A DNA stretch of 38,922 nucleotides. Source: Clostridiales bacterium. GTDB lineage: Bacteria > Bacillota > Clostridia > Lachnospirales > Lachnospiraceae. Of the stretch, positions 25,331-32,507 are shown piece by piece. The translations under genes and the position numbers were made by a program. Location of the stretch: assembly GCA_029007845.1 (NCBI GenBank), contig JAQXIP010000113.1, positions 1-38,922 of the forward strand, in the 5' to 3' direction. Below the pieces are notes generated by a model. The model was not told the DNA's origin and made no database searches. It was given only the letters and a program-made list of their open reading frames with translations. Within the stretch, counting starts at the first letter, position 1; every line of letters starts with the position of its first letter.

Positions 25331-25630
25331 CTATCTTTGATCGGATTGCTCGATACGGTCAAATACCAATTGATAGCCGTCGTCTCCGTAGACAAGAGCA
25401 CGGTTGACGCGGCTGATCGTTGCGGTAGATGCACCAGTCTTCTGGGCAATTTCCTGATATGTCTTTTTCTCGCGGAGCATATGTGCCACTTCAAACCGCT
25501 GGGTTAGCGCCAGCAACTCGTTTACCGTACAGATATCCTCAAAAAAACGGTAGCATTCATCTACGGTCTCTAATTTTAAAATTCCCTCAAATAAATGATC
25601 TGCAGCTTCCGTCTGTAATTTTGAATTCAA
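25331..25630 (-). CDS. yerC: YerC/YecD family TrpR-related protein
   Basis: 99 residues with a TrpR-like helix-turn-helix: LLALTQRFEVAHMLREKKTYQEIAQKTGASTATISRVNRAL, matching the YerC/YecD family, small DNA-binding proteins often near pcrA in Firmicutes. The start is a TTG at 25630 (NSKLQTEAADHLFEGIL follows), with GAAAGGGG 8 nt upstream. Its stop lies 3 nt from the convergent DUF1836 gene, so their transcripts overlap. Regulon not known. Confidence 0.88.
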   Translation of the reverse strand: MNSKLQTEAADHLFEGILKLETVDECYRFFEDICTVNELLALTQRFEVAHMLREKKTYQEIAQKTGASTATISRVNRALVYGDDGYQLVFDRIEQSDQR

Positions 25631-25728
25631 ACTTAGTGCCCCTTTCTCTCCCTATCCTTAACCATTTCTATCAGTTGTGTGCCGGTCTGCCCCGGACATC
25701 ATCATAGTAACACTTTAGCGAACGAAAG

Positions 25729-26460
25729 TCAATGAACCAGAGGAGAGCGTTTTCGCAAAAATTCCAGCAGACGATCCGGATCTGTGTTCATAACCAGATG
25801 CTCAGGGAAGTCAATCTCATCCAGAAGAGGGGCAGCATTGGATGTATTACCAACATCATTGCATATATGTGCATCACTGTCTACAATAATCGGAACTTCC
25901 ATTTCCCTGCAATAGGAAAGCATTGTTTTATAATTCTCCCGGGTATTCTGGCGGAAACTGGTAGGAGACAGGGAGGAATTATTTACTTCTAATAGGACAT
26001 GGTGTTTTTTTGCGGCGGCTACTAACCGTTCATAATCCAGCGGAAAACCAGAATCATCTGGATGACCGATGATTGCTACATGGGGATTTCTTTCAATTGT
26101 ATGGATGACCGCATTGGTATTATACTCCATATCTTTTGGACGGATACAGGGATTATGGAGACTTGCCACGATGTGATCCAGGCTTCCAATAAACTTCTCC
26201 GATACATCAATATGCCCGTCCTCATCTAATATATTTGCCTCGATTCCAAGAAGCAGCGTAAGATTTTCGTAGGAACGGGGAATTACCTTTAAGTTGGAAA
26301 AATAGATTCCGGAGCAGCTGCCGGGCATCTTTGGTCCGTGTTCTGTAATTCCAAGAATCTTTAATCCTTTTTCTATGGCAGCATCGATCATCTCCTGAAG
26401 CGTGCTGTAGGCATGTCCGCTGGCGATGGAATGGGTGTGACAGTCTGTATAAAAATTCAT
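25729..26460 (-). CDS. PHP-domain phosphoesterase, YcdX type
   Basis: 243-residue metal-dependent hydrolase. The metal-binding histidine motifs of the polymerase-and-histidinol-phosphatase fold are visible: DCHTHSIASGHAYST at the N-terminus, GITEHGPKMPG, an HNP (IVASLHNPCIRP) segment, IIGHPDDSGFPLD, LLEVNNSSL and the terminal VDSDAHICNDVG. Size and motif order fit the YcdX subfamily (predicted trinuclear zinc phosphatases) rather than histidinol phosphatase HisJ. ATG at 26460 follows AAGGATATT-type sequence with a weak ribosome site. Physiological substrate unknown. It is divergent from rlmCD. Confidence 0.85.
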   Translation of the reverse strand: MNFYTDCHTHSIASGHAYSTLQEMIDAAIEKGLKILGITEHGPKMPGSCSGIYFSNLKVIPRSYENLTLLLGIEANILDEDGHIDVSEKFIGSLDHIVASLHNPCIRPKDMEYNTNAVIHTIERNPHVAIIGHPDDSGFPLDYERLVAAAKKHHVLLEVNNSSLSPTSFRQNTRENYKTMLSYCREMEVPIIVDSDAHICNDVGNTSNAAPLLDEIDFPEHLVMNTDPDRLLEFLRKRSPLVH

Positions 26461-26592
26461 AAGAAATATCCTTCTTTCCGGTTCATATTGAAACGATTAA
26501 ACCAATATCGTTGTAAAAACTGCAATAGTAGTATAGCACATGGAAAGAAGCATTGCAAAGAGGGTGGAAAAACGGTTTCAGAAATGGTATGA

Positions 26593-26660
26593 TTCTAGTG
26601 CATTGGTTTCGAAATATTCGGCATTTTAAGTGGAGTTATTTACGAACCGATGCACTAGAA
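26593..26660. repeat. Inverted repeat in the rlmCD 5' region
   Basis: TTCTAGTGCATTGGTTTCG (26593-26611) is complementary to CGAACCGATGCACTAGAA (26643-26660), apart from one G-T pair and a bulge. An extended -10 (TGGTATGAT, 26586-26594) overlaps its left edge, so the stem would form at the very 5' end of the rlmCD transcript. It is followed by AAAAAG rather than a T run on the plus strand. The remaining bases of the 241-bp gap show nothing else. Confidence 0.6.
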
Positions 26661-26701
26661 AAAGAGTAAGCCTGTCTTAAGGCCGGGGAAAGGAATTATC
26701 C

Positions 26702-28075
26702 ATGAAAAAAGGACAAATATATGAAGGAATTGTAGAGGAAGTGTTATTTCCAAATAAAGGGATCGTAAAAGTGGAGGATCGGTATGTGCAGGTAAAACAT
26801 ACGCTGCCTGGGCAGAAGATCCGTTTTCAGGTGAATAAAGTCCGCAACCAAAAAGCACAGGGACGTCTTTTGGAGGTATTAGATCTTTCCCAGATCGAAG
26901 ATAAAAAAACAGACTGTCCGCAATTTGGGCAGTGTGGGGGCTGTAATTACCTCAATGTTTCTTATGAAAACCAGCTGGAACTAAAGAAAAACCAGGTAAA
27001 AAAACTGTTGGACGAAGTGTGCCAGGAATATGAATTTGAAGGCATCCTTGCCAGCCCTGTGACAAAGGGATATCGTAACAAGATGGAATACTCTTTTGGG
27101 GATGAAGTAAAAGACGGACCTCTAAGTCTGGGACTTCATAAACGGGGAAGCTTTCATGACATTTTAAATGCACATACCTGTGAACTGGTTCATCCGGATT
27201 TTAATCAGATTGTTGCCTGTACAAGGGAGGTATTTGGCGCTTTATATGAGCAGGGAAAAGTATCCTTTTACCACAATTTAAGTCATGAAGGGTATCTGCG
27301 CCACCTTCTTGTCCGGCGGGGAACGAAAACAGGTGAATATCTGGTGGCACTGGTAACAACTTCCCAGATGCAGCCTGACCTTACGGAATGGAAAGAGCAA
27401 TTGCTGCAACTTCATTTGGAGGGAAAAATACGGGGAATTCTTCATTTTACAAATGATAGTCTCGCCGATGTGGTGAAAAGCGATTCAACGCAGATTTTAT
27501 ACGGGACGGATTATTTTATGGAAGAACTAATGGGACTGGAGTTCAAAGTATCCCCTTTTTCTTTTTTTCAGACGAATACACTGGGTGCAGAAGTTTTGTA
27601 CCAGACTGCCCGGGAATATATCGGGGACACAAAAGATAAAGTGGTCTTTGACCTTTACTCCGGAACAGGGACAATAGCCCAGGTTCTTTCCCCGGTGGCA
27701 AAGAAGGTTGTAGGTGTTGAAATTGTTGAGGAAGCAGTGGAAGCTGCCCGTGAAAACGCGGCGCGTAATGGTCTTTCCAATTGTGAATTCATTGCAGGTG
27801 ATGTTCTAAAGGTGTTAGATGATATCACAGAGAAACCGGATCTGATTGTGCTGGATCCTCCAAGAGACGGAATCCATCCAAAAGCTCTCCGGAAGATTAT
27901 TGACTATGGTGTGGATCATCTGGTCTATATCTCTTGTAAGCCGACCAGCCTTGCAAGGGATCTGGTGATCCTGCAGGAGAAGGGATACCGGGTTGAACGG
28001 GTACGATGTGTGGATATGTTCCCTATGGTTGTGCATGTGGAGAGTGTCGTGTTGATGTCAAGGGCTGATAAATAG
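26702..28075 (+). CDS. rlmCD: 23S rRNA (uracil-C5)-methyltransferase, RlmCD/RumA family
   Basis: Methylates C5 of conserved uridines in 23S rRNA. 457 residues: an N-terminal TRAM domain (about 1-58), a [4Fe-4S] cluster set (Cys72, Cys78, Cys81 in CPQFGQCGGC, and Cys160), and a central rRNA-binding part. The SAM fold has VFDLYSGTGTIAQVLS and LIVLDPPRDG. The catalytic nucleophile Cys412 lies in VYISCKPTSLARDL. In Firmicutes one enzyme of this family usually modifies both U747 and U1939, hence the symbol; site specificity is not visible. The start ATG is preceded by GGGGAAAGGA. It is the last clear core gene before the AT-rich island. Confidence 0.93.
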   Translation: MKKGQIYEGIVEEVLFPNKGIVKVEDRYVQVKHTLPGQKIRFQVNKVRNQKAQGRLLEVLDLSQIEDKKTDCPQFGQCGGCNYLNVSYENQLELKKNQVKKLLDEVCQEYEFEGILASPVTKGYRNKMEYSFGDEVKDGPLSLGLHKRGSFHDILNAHTCELVHPDFNQIVACTREVFGALYEQGKVSFYHNLSHEGYLRHLLVRRGTKTGEYLVALVTTSQMQPDLTEWKEQLLQLHLEGKIRGILHFTNDSLADVVKSDSTQILYGTDYFMEELMGLEFKVSPFSFFQTNTLGAEVLYQTAREYIGDTKDKVVFDLYSGTGTIAQVLSPVAKKVVGVEIVEEAVEAARENAARNGLSNCEFIAGDVLKVLDDITEKPDLIVLDPPRDGIHPKALRKIIDYGVDHLVYISCKPTSLARDLVILQEKGYRVERVRCVDMFPMVVHVESVVLMSRADK

Positions 28076-28106
28076 GGTGTGAAAAAGGCTTGAATATAGG
28101 AAGTTT

Positions 28107-28153
28107 CGAGCATTCAGACGCTCTGTAGTGGGCTGCTTGGATGCTCGTTTTTT
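28107..28153 (+). terminator. Intrinsic terminator after rlmCD
   Basis: CGAGCATTC pairs with GGATGCTCG around a large loop and is followed by TTTTTTGTTTT. Confidence 0.75.
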
Positions 28154-28184
28154 GTTTTGTGGAAACATATCCACCGCCGAAAAA

Positions 28185-28230
28185 TAGGGTCGAGTTGACA
28201 GAATGACTATGCGTAGGGTTGAGTTGATAG
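28185..28230. repeat. Pair of imperfect 17-bp direct repeats at the island edge
   Basis: TAGGGTCGAGTTGACAG (28185-28201) and TAGGGTTGAGTTGATAG (28214-28230) differ at two positions and are 29 bp apart. They lie in the gap between rlmCD and mrr where base composition shifts. Their role is unknown; recombination scars or an old attachment site are possible. Confidence 0.45.
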
Positions 28231-28236
28231 GAATAT

Positions 28237-28267
28237 AAAAAAGCTGACCACCGTAAAGTAATCAGCT
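28237..28267 (-). terminator. Intrinsic terminator after mrr
   Basis: On the minus strand AGCTGATTAC pairs with GTGGTCAGCT (two G-T pairs) around TTTACG and is followed by T residues. Confidence 0.8.
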
Positions 28268-28272
28268 AAATC

Positions 28273-29166
28273 CTATATTTTCTTGAAGAACTCTTCATCG
28301 ATAGTGTAAGTAGTTATTGGATGTACTCCAATTTCATATTCGGTAAGCTTGTTGATGAATTCTTCGCCGTCCAAGAGGTCAATCTGTTGTTTACCAGGAC
28401 TGCAGGCTTCTTCACGGGCAGCCTTTGAAAAGGTGCCAGTTGTAATAAAGAGGCCTTTTTCAATGTTTGTTGTAAGAGAACCACGGAAATCTCTGATATC
28501 CGGCGCTCCGACAACACCACTGTATCGTTTGCATTGGAATGCAACATTGAAACTGAAAATACCGTTAATTTTAAGTTTGCCCGTTCCATCGATGCCACCA
28601 TCTCCAGATTTCTTTGTAACCTCAACCTGTGAGAAACCACATTCACGAAGAACTCGTTGAGTTAATCTTTCAAATCCGTATGGATCCATAGTTTGAAGGA
28701 TTTCTGCAAGTTTTTCTTTCCAAGGCTTTATTTCATCTGGAAATTCTTCATCATCATTAGTAGGGTCATCATCTTCTGGAATATCTTCTGTTGTGGTTAC
28801 GGTTGCGGTCTTGTTTCGTTTTTCTGCATTCTTCTTTACAACAGAAGCTACAATTTCTCTCTCATCAAGTATATCTACACCAACGAAGTCGGGAGTGATA
28901 GACCATACAGAACGAGCGCTGTTTTGAATTACCCCATATTTGGAAAGATAGGTTCTGGCCCAAGCTAACTGATAAGACAGCTCGCTCTGGTTAACCTTTC
29001 CCATATGCGTAATATCAGCCACTTCATCCGGAATGTTTAAATCTTTGATTACCTGGTTGAGAATTTCATCGTTGGTTCCAGACCCACCAAGTTCTTTTAA
29101 AGCGATAAAGGCAGGCATTATTAACTTATTGTATCGTGGGATTCGGCTGTCTATTTTGTTTCGCAT
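28273..29166 (-). CDS. mrr: Mrr-type restriction endonuclease
   Basis: 297 residues. The N-terminal Mrr_N winged helix (about 8-95, YNKLIMPAFIALKELGGSGTNDE, SYQLAWARTYLSKYG) is joined by an acidic linker (residues 120-145) to the Mrr_cat PDDEXK nuclease domain. The active-site set is complete: Glu166 in GFERL, Asp193 in GGIDG, and Gln211-Cys-Lys213 in FQCKRY. Mrr enzymes are type IV nucleases that cut DNA carrying foreign methylation. This one lies beside two m5C methyltransferase genes, so it must tolerate those marks. It has its own promoter and terminator, and is divergent from the AbrB-like gene. Confidence 0.93.
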   Translation of the reverse strand: MRNKIDSRIPRYNKLIMPAFIALKELGGSGTNDEILNQVIKDLNIPDEVADITHMGKVNQSELSYQLAWARTYLSKYGVIQNSARSVWSITPDFVGVDILDEREIVASVVKKNAEKRNKTATVTTTEDIPEDDDPTNDDEEFPDEIKPWKEKLAEILQTMDPYGFERLTQRVLRECGFSQVEVTKKSGDGGIDGTGKLKINGIFSFNVAFQCKRYSGVVGAPDIRDFRGSLTTNIEKGLFITTGTFSKAAREEACSPGKQQIDLLDGEEFINKLTEYEIGVHPITTYTIDEEFFKKI

Positions 29167-29198
29167 ATGCTCACTTCCTTTTGGTATACTTAAAATTT

Positions 29199-29227
29199 AT
29201 TATATCGCAGTACATCACAGAGATCAA
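29199..29227 (-). promoter_or_regulatory. Sigma-A promoter of mrr
   Basis: Minus-strand TTGATC (29222-29227), 17-bp spacer, TATAAT (29199-29204), 33 bp before the mrr ATG. Confidence 0.75.
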
Positions 29228-29332
29228 GACCGGAAGGCAACATAATGATTGCTAAGCATAGTTTGTAATCTTTTTTTGTACAACTGATTTGCTAATATAA
29301 AATATGGACTAGACATAGAAATAACGAACGGG

Positions 29333-29372
29333 TTGATATTAGACTAAAAATAGTTTATAATCGGACTAAAAA
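29333..29372 (+). promoter_or_regulatory. Promoter of abrB-like gene and methyltransferase 1, with flanking direct repeats
   Basis: TTGATA (29333-29338), 17-bp spacer, TATAAT (29356-29361). The 9-mer GACTAAAAA occurs twice, at 29342-29350 inside the spacer and 29364-29372 just downstream of the -10. They are 22 bp apart, or two helical turns. This is the arrangement expected of a repressor site. Confidence 0.65.
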
Positions 29373-29385
29373 GGAGGCTGAAGAA

Positions 29386-29568
29386 GTGGAGAATAATAAT
29401 ATCTATCTAGATACCTATATTTTACAACGGGATATGCGTATTAGAATGCCTAAAGCAATTCTTTCAAATATCAATGCAGAAAAAGGAAAAACACTTTTTG
29501 ATATTTTTTATAACCCGAGTGAAAATGCGTTGGTGATGAAAATACACACTGATGAAAAAGAGGAGTAA
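29386..29568 (+). CDS. Small AbrB/SpoVT-like protein, putative R-M controller
   Basis: 60 residues starting at a GTG with AAGGAGG 8 nt upstream. The pattern IRMPKAILSNINAEKGKTLFDIFYNPSENALVMKI resembles a swapped-hairpin AbrB/MazE DNA-binding domain: polar strand, LxxIxAxKG helix, hydrophobic strands. The match is by eye and not certain. It is co-transcribed with methyltransferase 1, whose ATG lies two bases after its stop, with the ribosome site inside this gene. Position and size fit a controller protein that tunes methyltransferase and nuclease expression, possibly through the repeats at its own promoter. An antitoxin-like role is an alternative. Confidence 0.55.
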   Translation: MENNNIYLDTYILQRDMRIRMPKAILSNINAEKGKTLFDIFYNPSENALVMKIHTDEKEE

Positions 29569-29570
29569 CA

Positions 29571-30875
29571 ATGGAGAAGAAAAAAACTGTCTTGAGTCTT
29601 TTTTCATCAGCTGGTATAGGGGAATTAGGGATTGAGGCTGCCGGATTATCTATCTTGGTGAGTAACGAATTATTGAAAAATAGATGCGATTTATATGCTG
29701 AGAACTTTCCTTCAGTGAATAATATCTGCGGAGACATTTGGGAGAAAAAAGAGGACATTATCCATGCTTGGTCGGAACGCTCTGATGAGGAACCATTTCT
29801 TATTTATGCGACACCTCCATGTCAAGGAATGTCATCAAATGGGGCAGGTAAGCTTCTACGTGAGGTTCGGGAAGGAAGGCGCGCAAAGGAAGATCCAAGA
29901 AATAGGTTAATTATTCCAACAATAGAAATTGTTAAGCAGTTATGTCCACATTGGTTATTGCTTGAGAATGTTCCTACAATGGACCAAACTGTAATATCTG
30001 ATGAAGATGGAAATTATATAAATATTATCGAGTATATCCATAGAGAACTTGGTGATAAATATGTCGGAAAGGCAGAGGTTGTAAATTGTGCAGACTACGG
30101 GATTCCTCAGATGCGAAAAAGACTAATTACTATCTTTACTCGCGACATAGAAGGGAAAAAACTTTTGAAGAAAACTGGGTCATTTTTACCTCCAAGAACG
30201 CATTCAGAAGATGGTTCTTTGTTCACGAAAAGATGGGTTACATTGCGAGATGCTATTGGTCAATTACCACCGTTATCTGCAGAGTTCGGGAAAAATGAAC
30301 TTTTGAGTTTCAATAAGTATCATACTGTTCCGATAATCGAGGATGAAAAGCTGGTTTGGATTGAAAACACCCCAGAGGGTAGTACTGCCTTTAATAATCA
30401 GTGTTGTAATCCGAAGTGTATGTTCCAAGGGAATCCAGTACACGGTAGTAATTATGATGATGGTATACATCAATCAAACAAGAGTACACCGATTTACTGC
30501 GAAAAATGTGGTGAACTTCTTCCTAGACCAACGATGCTTGATTCAAAAACAGGTAAAAGGCGATTAATACGAGGATTTGATACAGCCTATAGGCGAATGG
30601 AATGGGATAAACCAGCCCCAACATTGACCCAGAAAATGCAGTCCATTGCTTCTGATAAAAAAATACATCCAACACAAAATAGAGTATTGTCTTTGTATGA
30701 GGCTATGATTATTCAAACAATAGCGGATTATAATTATTCGTTTTCTGTTTCTGGTAAAGCAGTTACACGTAACACAATATGCCAGGTGATTGGTGAGAGT
30801 GTTCCCCCACGTTTAATCAATTTGATATGTAATAACATATTGCAGCAATATGAAACGGCCGAGTCTGATTCATGA
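29571..30875 (+). CDS. DNA cytosine-5 methyltransferase 1 with zinc-ribbon insertion
   Basis: 434-residue m5C methyltransferase of a type II system. Motif I LFSSAGIGELG (residues 10-20), motif IV with catalytic Cys84 in TPPCQG, motif VI ENV at 132-134, motif VIII QMRKR at 180-184, and motif X GESVPPRLI at 408-416. Between VIII and IX the target-recognition region carries four to five cysteines (Cys278/279, Cys283, Cys310, Cys313; NPKC ... CEKCG) forming a probable zinc ribbon. It is a close paralogue of the methyltransferase at 32508, sharing the ribbon and most motifs. Convergent with the R1 nuclease gene, sharing a terminator. Confidence 0.92.
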   Translation: MEKKKTVLSLFSSAGIGELGIEAAGLSILVSNELLKNRCDLYAENFPSVNNICGDIWEKKEDIIHAWSERSDEEPFLIYATPPCQGMSSNGAGKLLREVREGRRAKEDPRNRLIIPTIEIVKQLCPHWLLLENVPTMDQTVISDEDGNYINIIEYIHRELGDKYVGKAEVVNCADYGIPQMRKRLITIFTRDIEGKKLLKKTGSFLPPRTHSEDGSLFTKRWVTLRDAIGQLPPLSAEFGKNELLSFNKYHTVPIIEDEKLVWIENTPEGSTAFNNQCCNPKCMFQGNPVHGSNYDDGIHQSNKSTPIYCEKCGELLPRPTMLDSKTGKRRLIRGFDTAYRRMEWDKPAPTLTQKMQSIASDKKIHPTQNRVLSLYEAMIIQTIADYNYSFSVSGKAVTRNTICQVIGESVPPRLINLICNNILQQYETAESDS

Positions 30876-30886
30876 CTCAGCCGTTT
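30853..30886. terminator. Shared terminator between methyltransferase 1 and nuclease R1
   Basis: AAACGGC and GCCGTTT enclose GAGTC and GACTC with one mismatch and an 8-nt loop. The methyltransferase stop codon lies within the hairpin. No strong T run follows on the plus strand, so efficiency is uncertain. Confidence 0.6.
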
Positions 30887-30889
30887 GAA

Positions 30890-31657
30890 TCAAATAGCTA
30901 TTTTGATTGCTTTTAACTGTGCAATATATTCATCATCGGAACAACAAAATAAACAGTTGTTTTTCATTTTTTGTAAACCACTTTTGTTCAAGCTAGTATT
31001 ACTTGTCTTTTTATTTTGGGGGTTTCCTGTTGACACTTTATACCAGTCGGTCTCAGTTAAGGTTGAGTACATTGCCGCAAGTATTTGAGGAATGCCATTT
31101 TCTTTTTCATAATAGTCATAGTATAGTCCGAGAAGGTTTGAAGAACTACTATGATGTGCCCACCAGGTAATACCATTAAGGTATCCTACTCGCGGCTCAT
31201 AGAGATCGAAGGTGTGACCATGATCTTGAATGTAACGTGTGTTTTGAGGCTTTCCAGATGATCCAATGCTACATTTTACTTCCAGTCCACCGTACTTAAA
31301 GGGAGTGAATAAATCCTTAATGGGAACAGAGCGTTCATTAACTGTAATAAAACAGTTTTCATAGTAATCTTGAATCTCTTTAGTATCTACGGATAATATA
31401 TCTGGACGTCCATCAGGGTGAGGATTTGCAACAAAACCTTCGTGTTTTGCGGCTAAAATATGTTTGAATATCTCACCAACAAATCCACTAATATTTCTTT
31501 GCCCTAAGGAGTAGAAAATATCGAATCCGAGTTCGTTAAAGGCGGATACAAGACTCTTTATGTAAGAATTTGTTGCGGTTGCGGCTTCTATCAGTTCAGC
31601 AGAAGTGATGATTTCTTCCCTGATTTGTATTTTTTTATTTAAGTCAAGAAATTTCAT
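30890..31657 (-). CDS. Putative type II restriction endonuclease subunit R1
   Basis: 255 residues. I do not recognise a named family, but the PDDEXK fold is supported by NPHPDGRPDI (Asp82, Asp86) and GGLEVKC (Glu126-Val-Lys128), with a conserved upstream Glu62 in SGFVGEIF. It is clearly homologous to R2 at 31659: the SG-VGE-F, NP--DG-PD, YGG-EVK, AHH, LLGLY-DY and terminal CC-DD blocks occur in the same order, and the first three residues are at identical positions. It begins one base after the R2 stop, with GGAGG inside R2, so they are translationally coupled. The flanking m5C methyltransferases imply it cuts the sequence they protect. Confidence 0.75.
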   Translation of the reverse strand: MKFLDLNKKIQIREEIITSAELIEAATATNSYIKSLVSAFNELGFDIFYSLGQRNISGFVGEIFKHILAAKHEGFVANPHPDGRPDILSVDTKEIQDYYENCFITVNERSVPIKDLFTPFKYGGLEVKCSIGSSGKPQNTRYIQDHGHTFDLYEPRVGYLNGITWWAHHSSSSNLLGLYYDYYEKENGIPQILAAMYSTLTETDWYKVSTGNPQNKKTSNTSLNKSGLQKMKNNCLFCCSDDEYIAQLKAIKIAI

Positions 31658-31658
31658 T

Positions 31659-32357
31659 CTAAACCTCCAAATCGAATAATTCTAAATAACGAGTGTCATC
31701 AAGGCAACATCTAATTCCTGACAACATTTTTTTGTAGCCAGGTATTAGCAGAGTTGAAAAGGAGGTCATAGCACTGTCACCTTTAGGTTCGGCACGAACA
31801 GACCAGTCTTCGGGAACCAACTGATCAGAATAGAAAGCTGCAACAATAGTTGGATAGCCATTGATGTAATCTGAATATAAACCTAAAAGGTCATTTGTTT
31901 TTTGGTGATGTGCTTTCCACTCCAGCCTTTTGTTGATACGCCCGATTCTCTGTTCTCCGTCGAATAAATCTATGCCGGTTTTTTTGTATCCAAAAGTGTT
32001 TTTCACTTCAATGCCGCCATACCGAAAAGATTCTTTTGAGTCTTGGCTCGCGTATGTTTCAAAATAAGTAATCATTTCAGGGGTTGCACACTGAACTAAA
32101 TCGGGATATCCATCAATGGAAGGATTTTTTCTCAATGCGGGAACAGTCCGAGTCATTTCGCCAACAAATGTTTCTCCTACTGCACCGCTCAAAGTTCTTA
32201 AGTCCAAAATCTCGAAAATATTTAGAGACAGTTCTTTTGCGTGATCGGCTATGGAACGCAGTTTCTGGTTTGTAGAATTTATTGCTGCAAGAATATCTTC
32301 AGTACTAATAGAGATATTCGACAGCTCAATAGGTTGTGTATTTAGTATTCTATACAT
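31659..32357 (-). CDS. Putative type II restriction endonuclease subunit R2
   Basis: 232 residues, paralogue of R1. Likely catalytic residues: Glu62 (SGAVGETF), Asp82 and Asp86 (IDGYPDL), Glu117-Val-Lys119 (GGIEVKN). Compared with R1 it lacks an insertion of about nine residues between the Asp and Glu-x-Lys motifs. The start ATG follows GGAGGG at 6 nt. It is first in the R2-R1 operon and divergent from methyltransferase 2, with which it shares a 150-bp control region. Both copies keep a full active site, so each could cut one strand as a heterodimer, or each could be an independent nuclease. Confidence 0.75.
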   Translation of the reverse strand: MYRILNTQPIELSNISISTEDILAAINSTNQKLRSIADHAKELSLNIFEILDLRTLSGAVGETFVGEMTRTVPALRKNPSIDGYPDLVQCATPEMITYFETYASQDSKESFRYGGIEVKNTFGYKKTGIDLFDGEQRIGRINKRLEWKAHHQKTNDLLGLYSDYINGYPTIVAAFYSDQLVPEDWSVRAEPKGDSAMTSFSTLLIPGYKKMLSGIRCCLDDTRYLELFDLEV

Positions 32358-32406
32358 TATTGTCCCTCCTAATCATCAACACCATCACACTTGGAGAGAA
32401 TATTAC

Positions 32407-32435
32407 TTGAGATTAATGGCTAGTTACGGTATAAT
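32407..32435 (+). promoter_or_regulatory. Promoter of methyltransferase 2
   Basis: TTGAGA (32407-32412), 17-bp spacer, TATAAT (32430-32435); start expected near 32442. Confidence 0.75.
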
Positions 32436-32440
32436 GAATG

Positions 32441-32484
32441 TTGACGTGATAAAGTCAATTATACTTCAAAAGTGTAATTTACAC
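32441..32484. promoter_or_regulatory. Palindromes in the R2/methyltransferase 2 control region
   Basis: TTGACGTGATAAAGTCAA (32441-32458; 5-bp arms) lies between the two opposing -10 boxes. GTGTAATTTACAC (32472-32484; perfect 6-bp arms) overlaps the -35 of the R2 promoter. Both are positioned to act as operators that could switch between methyltransferase and nuclease transcription. The binding protein is unknown. Confidence 0.5.
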
Positions 32485-32486
32485 AA
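32458..32486 (-). promoter_or_regulatory. Promoter of the R2-R1 nuclease operon
   Basis: Minus-strand TTGTGT (32481-32486), 17-bp spacer, TATAAT (32458-32463). Its transcript runs left across the methyltransferase 2 promoter, while the methyltransferase transcript runs right across this one. Confidence 0.6.
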
Positions 32487-32507
32487 TATCTTTTTTAAGG
32501 AGAGAAT

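Noticed and set aside
28185-28230. CRISPR array
   Set aside because: Only two 17-bp repeats with a 12-bp gap and no cas genes in the window.
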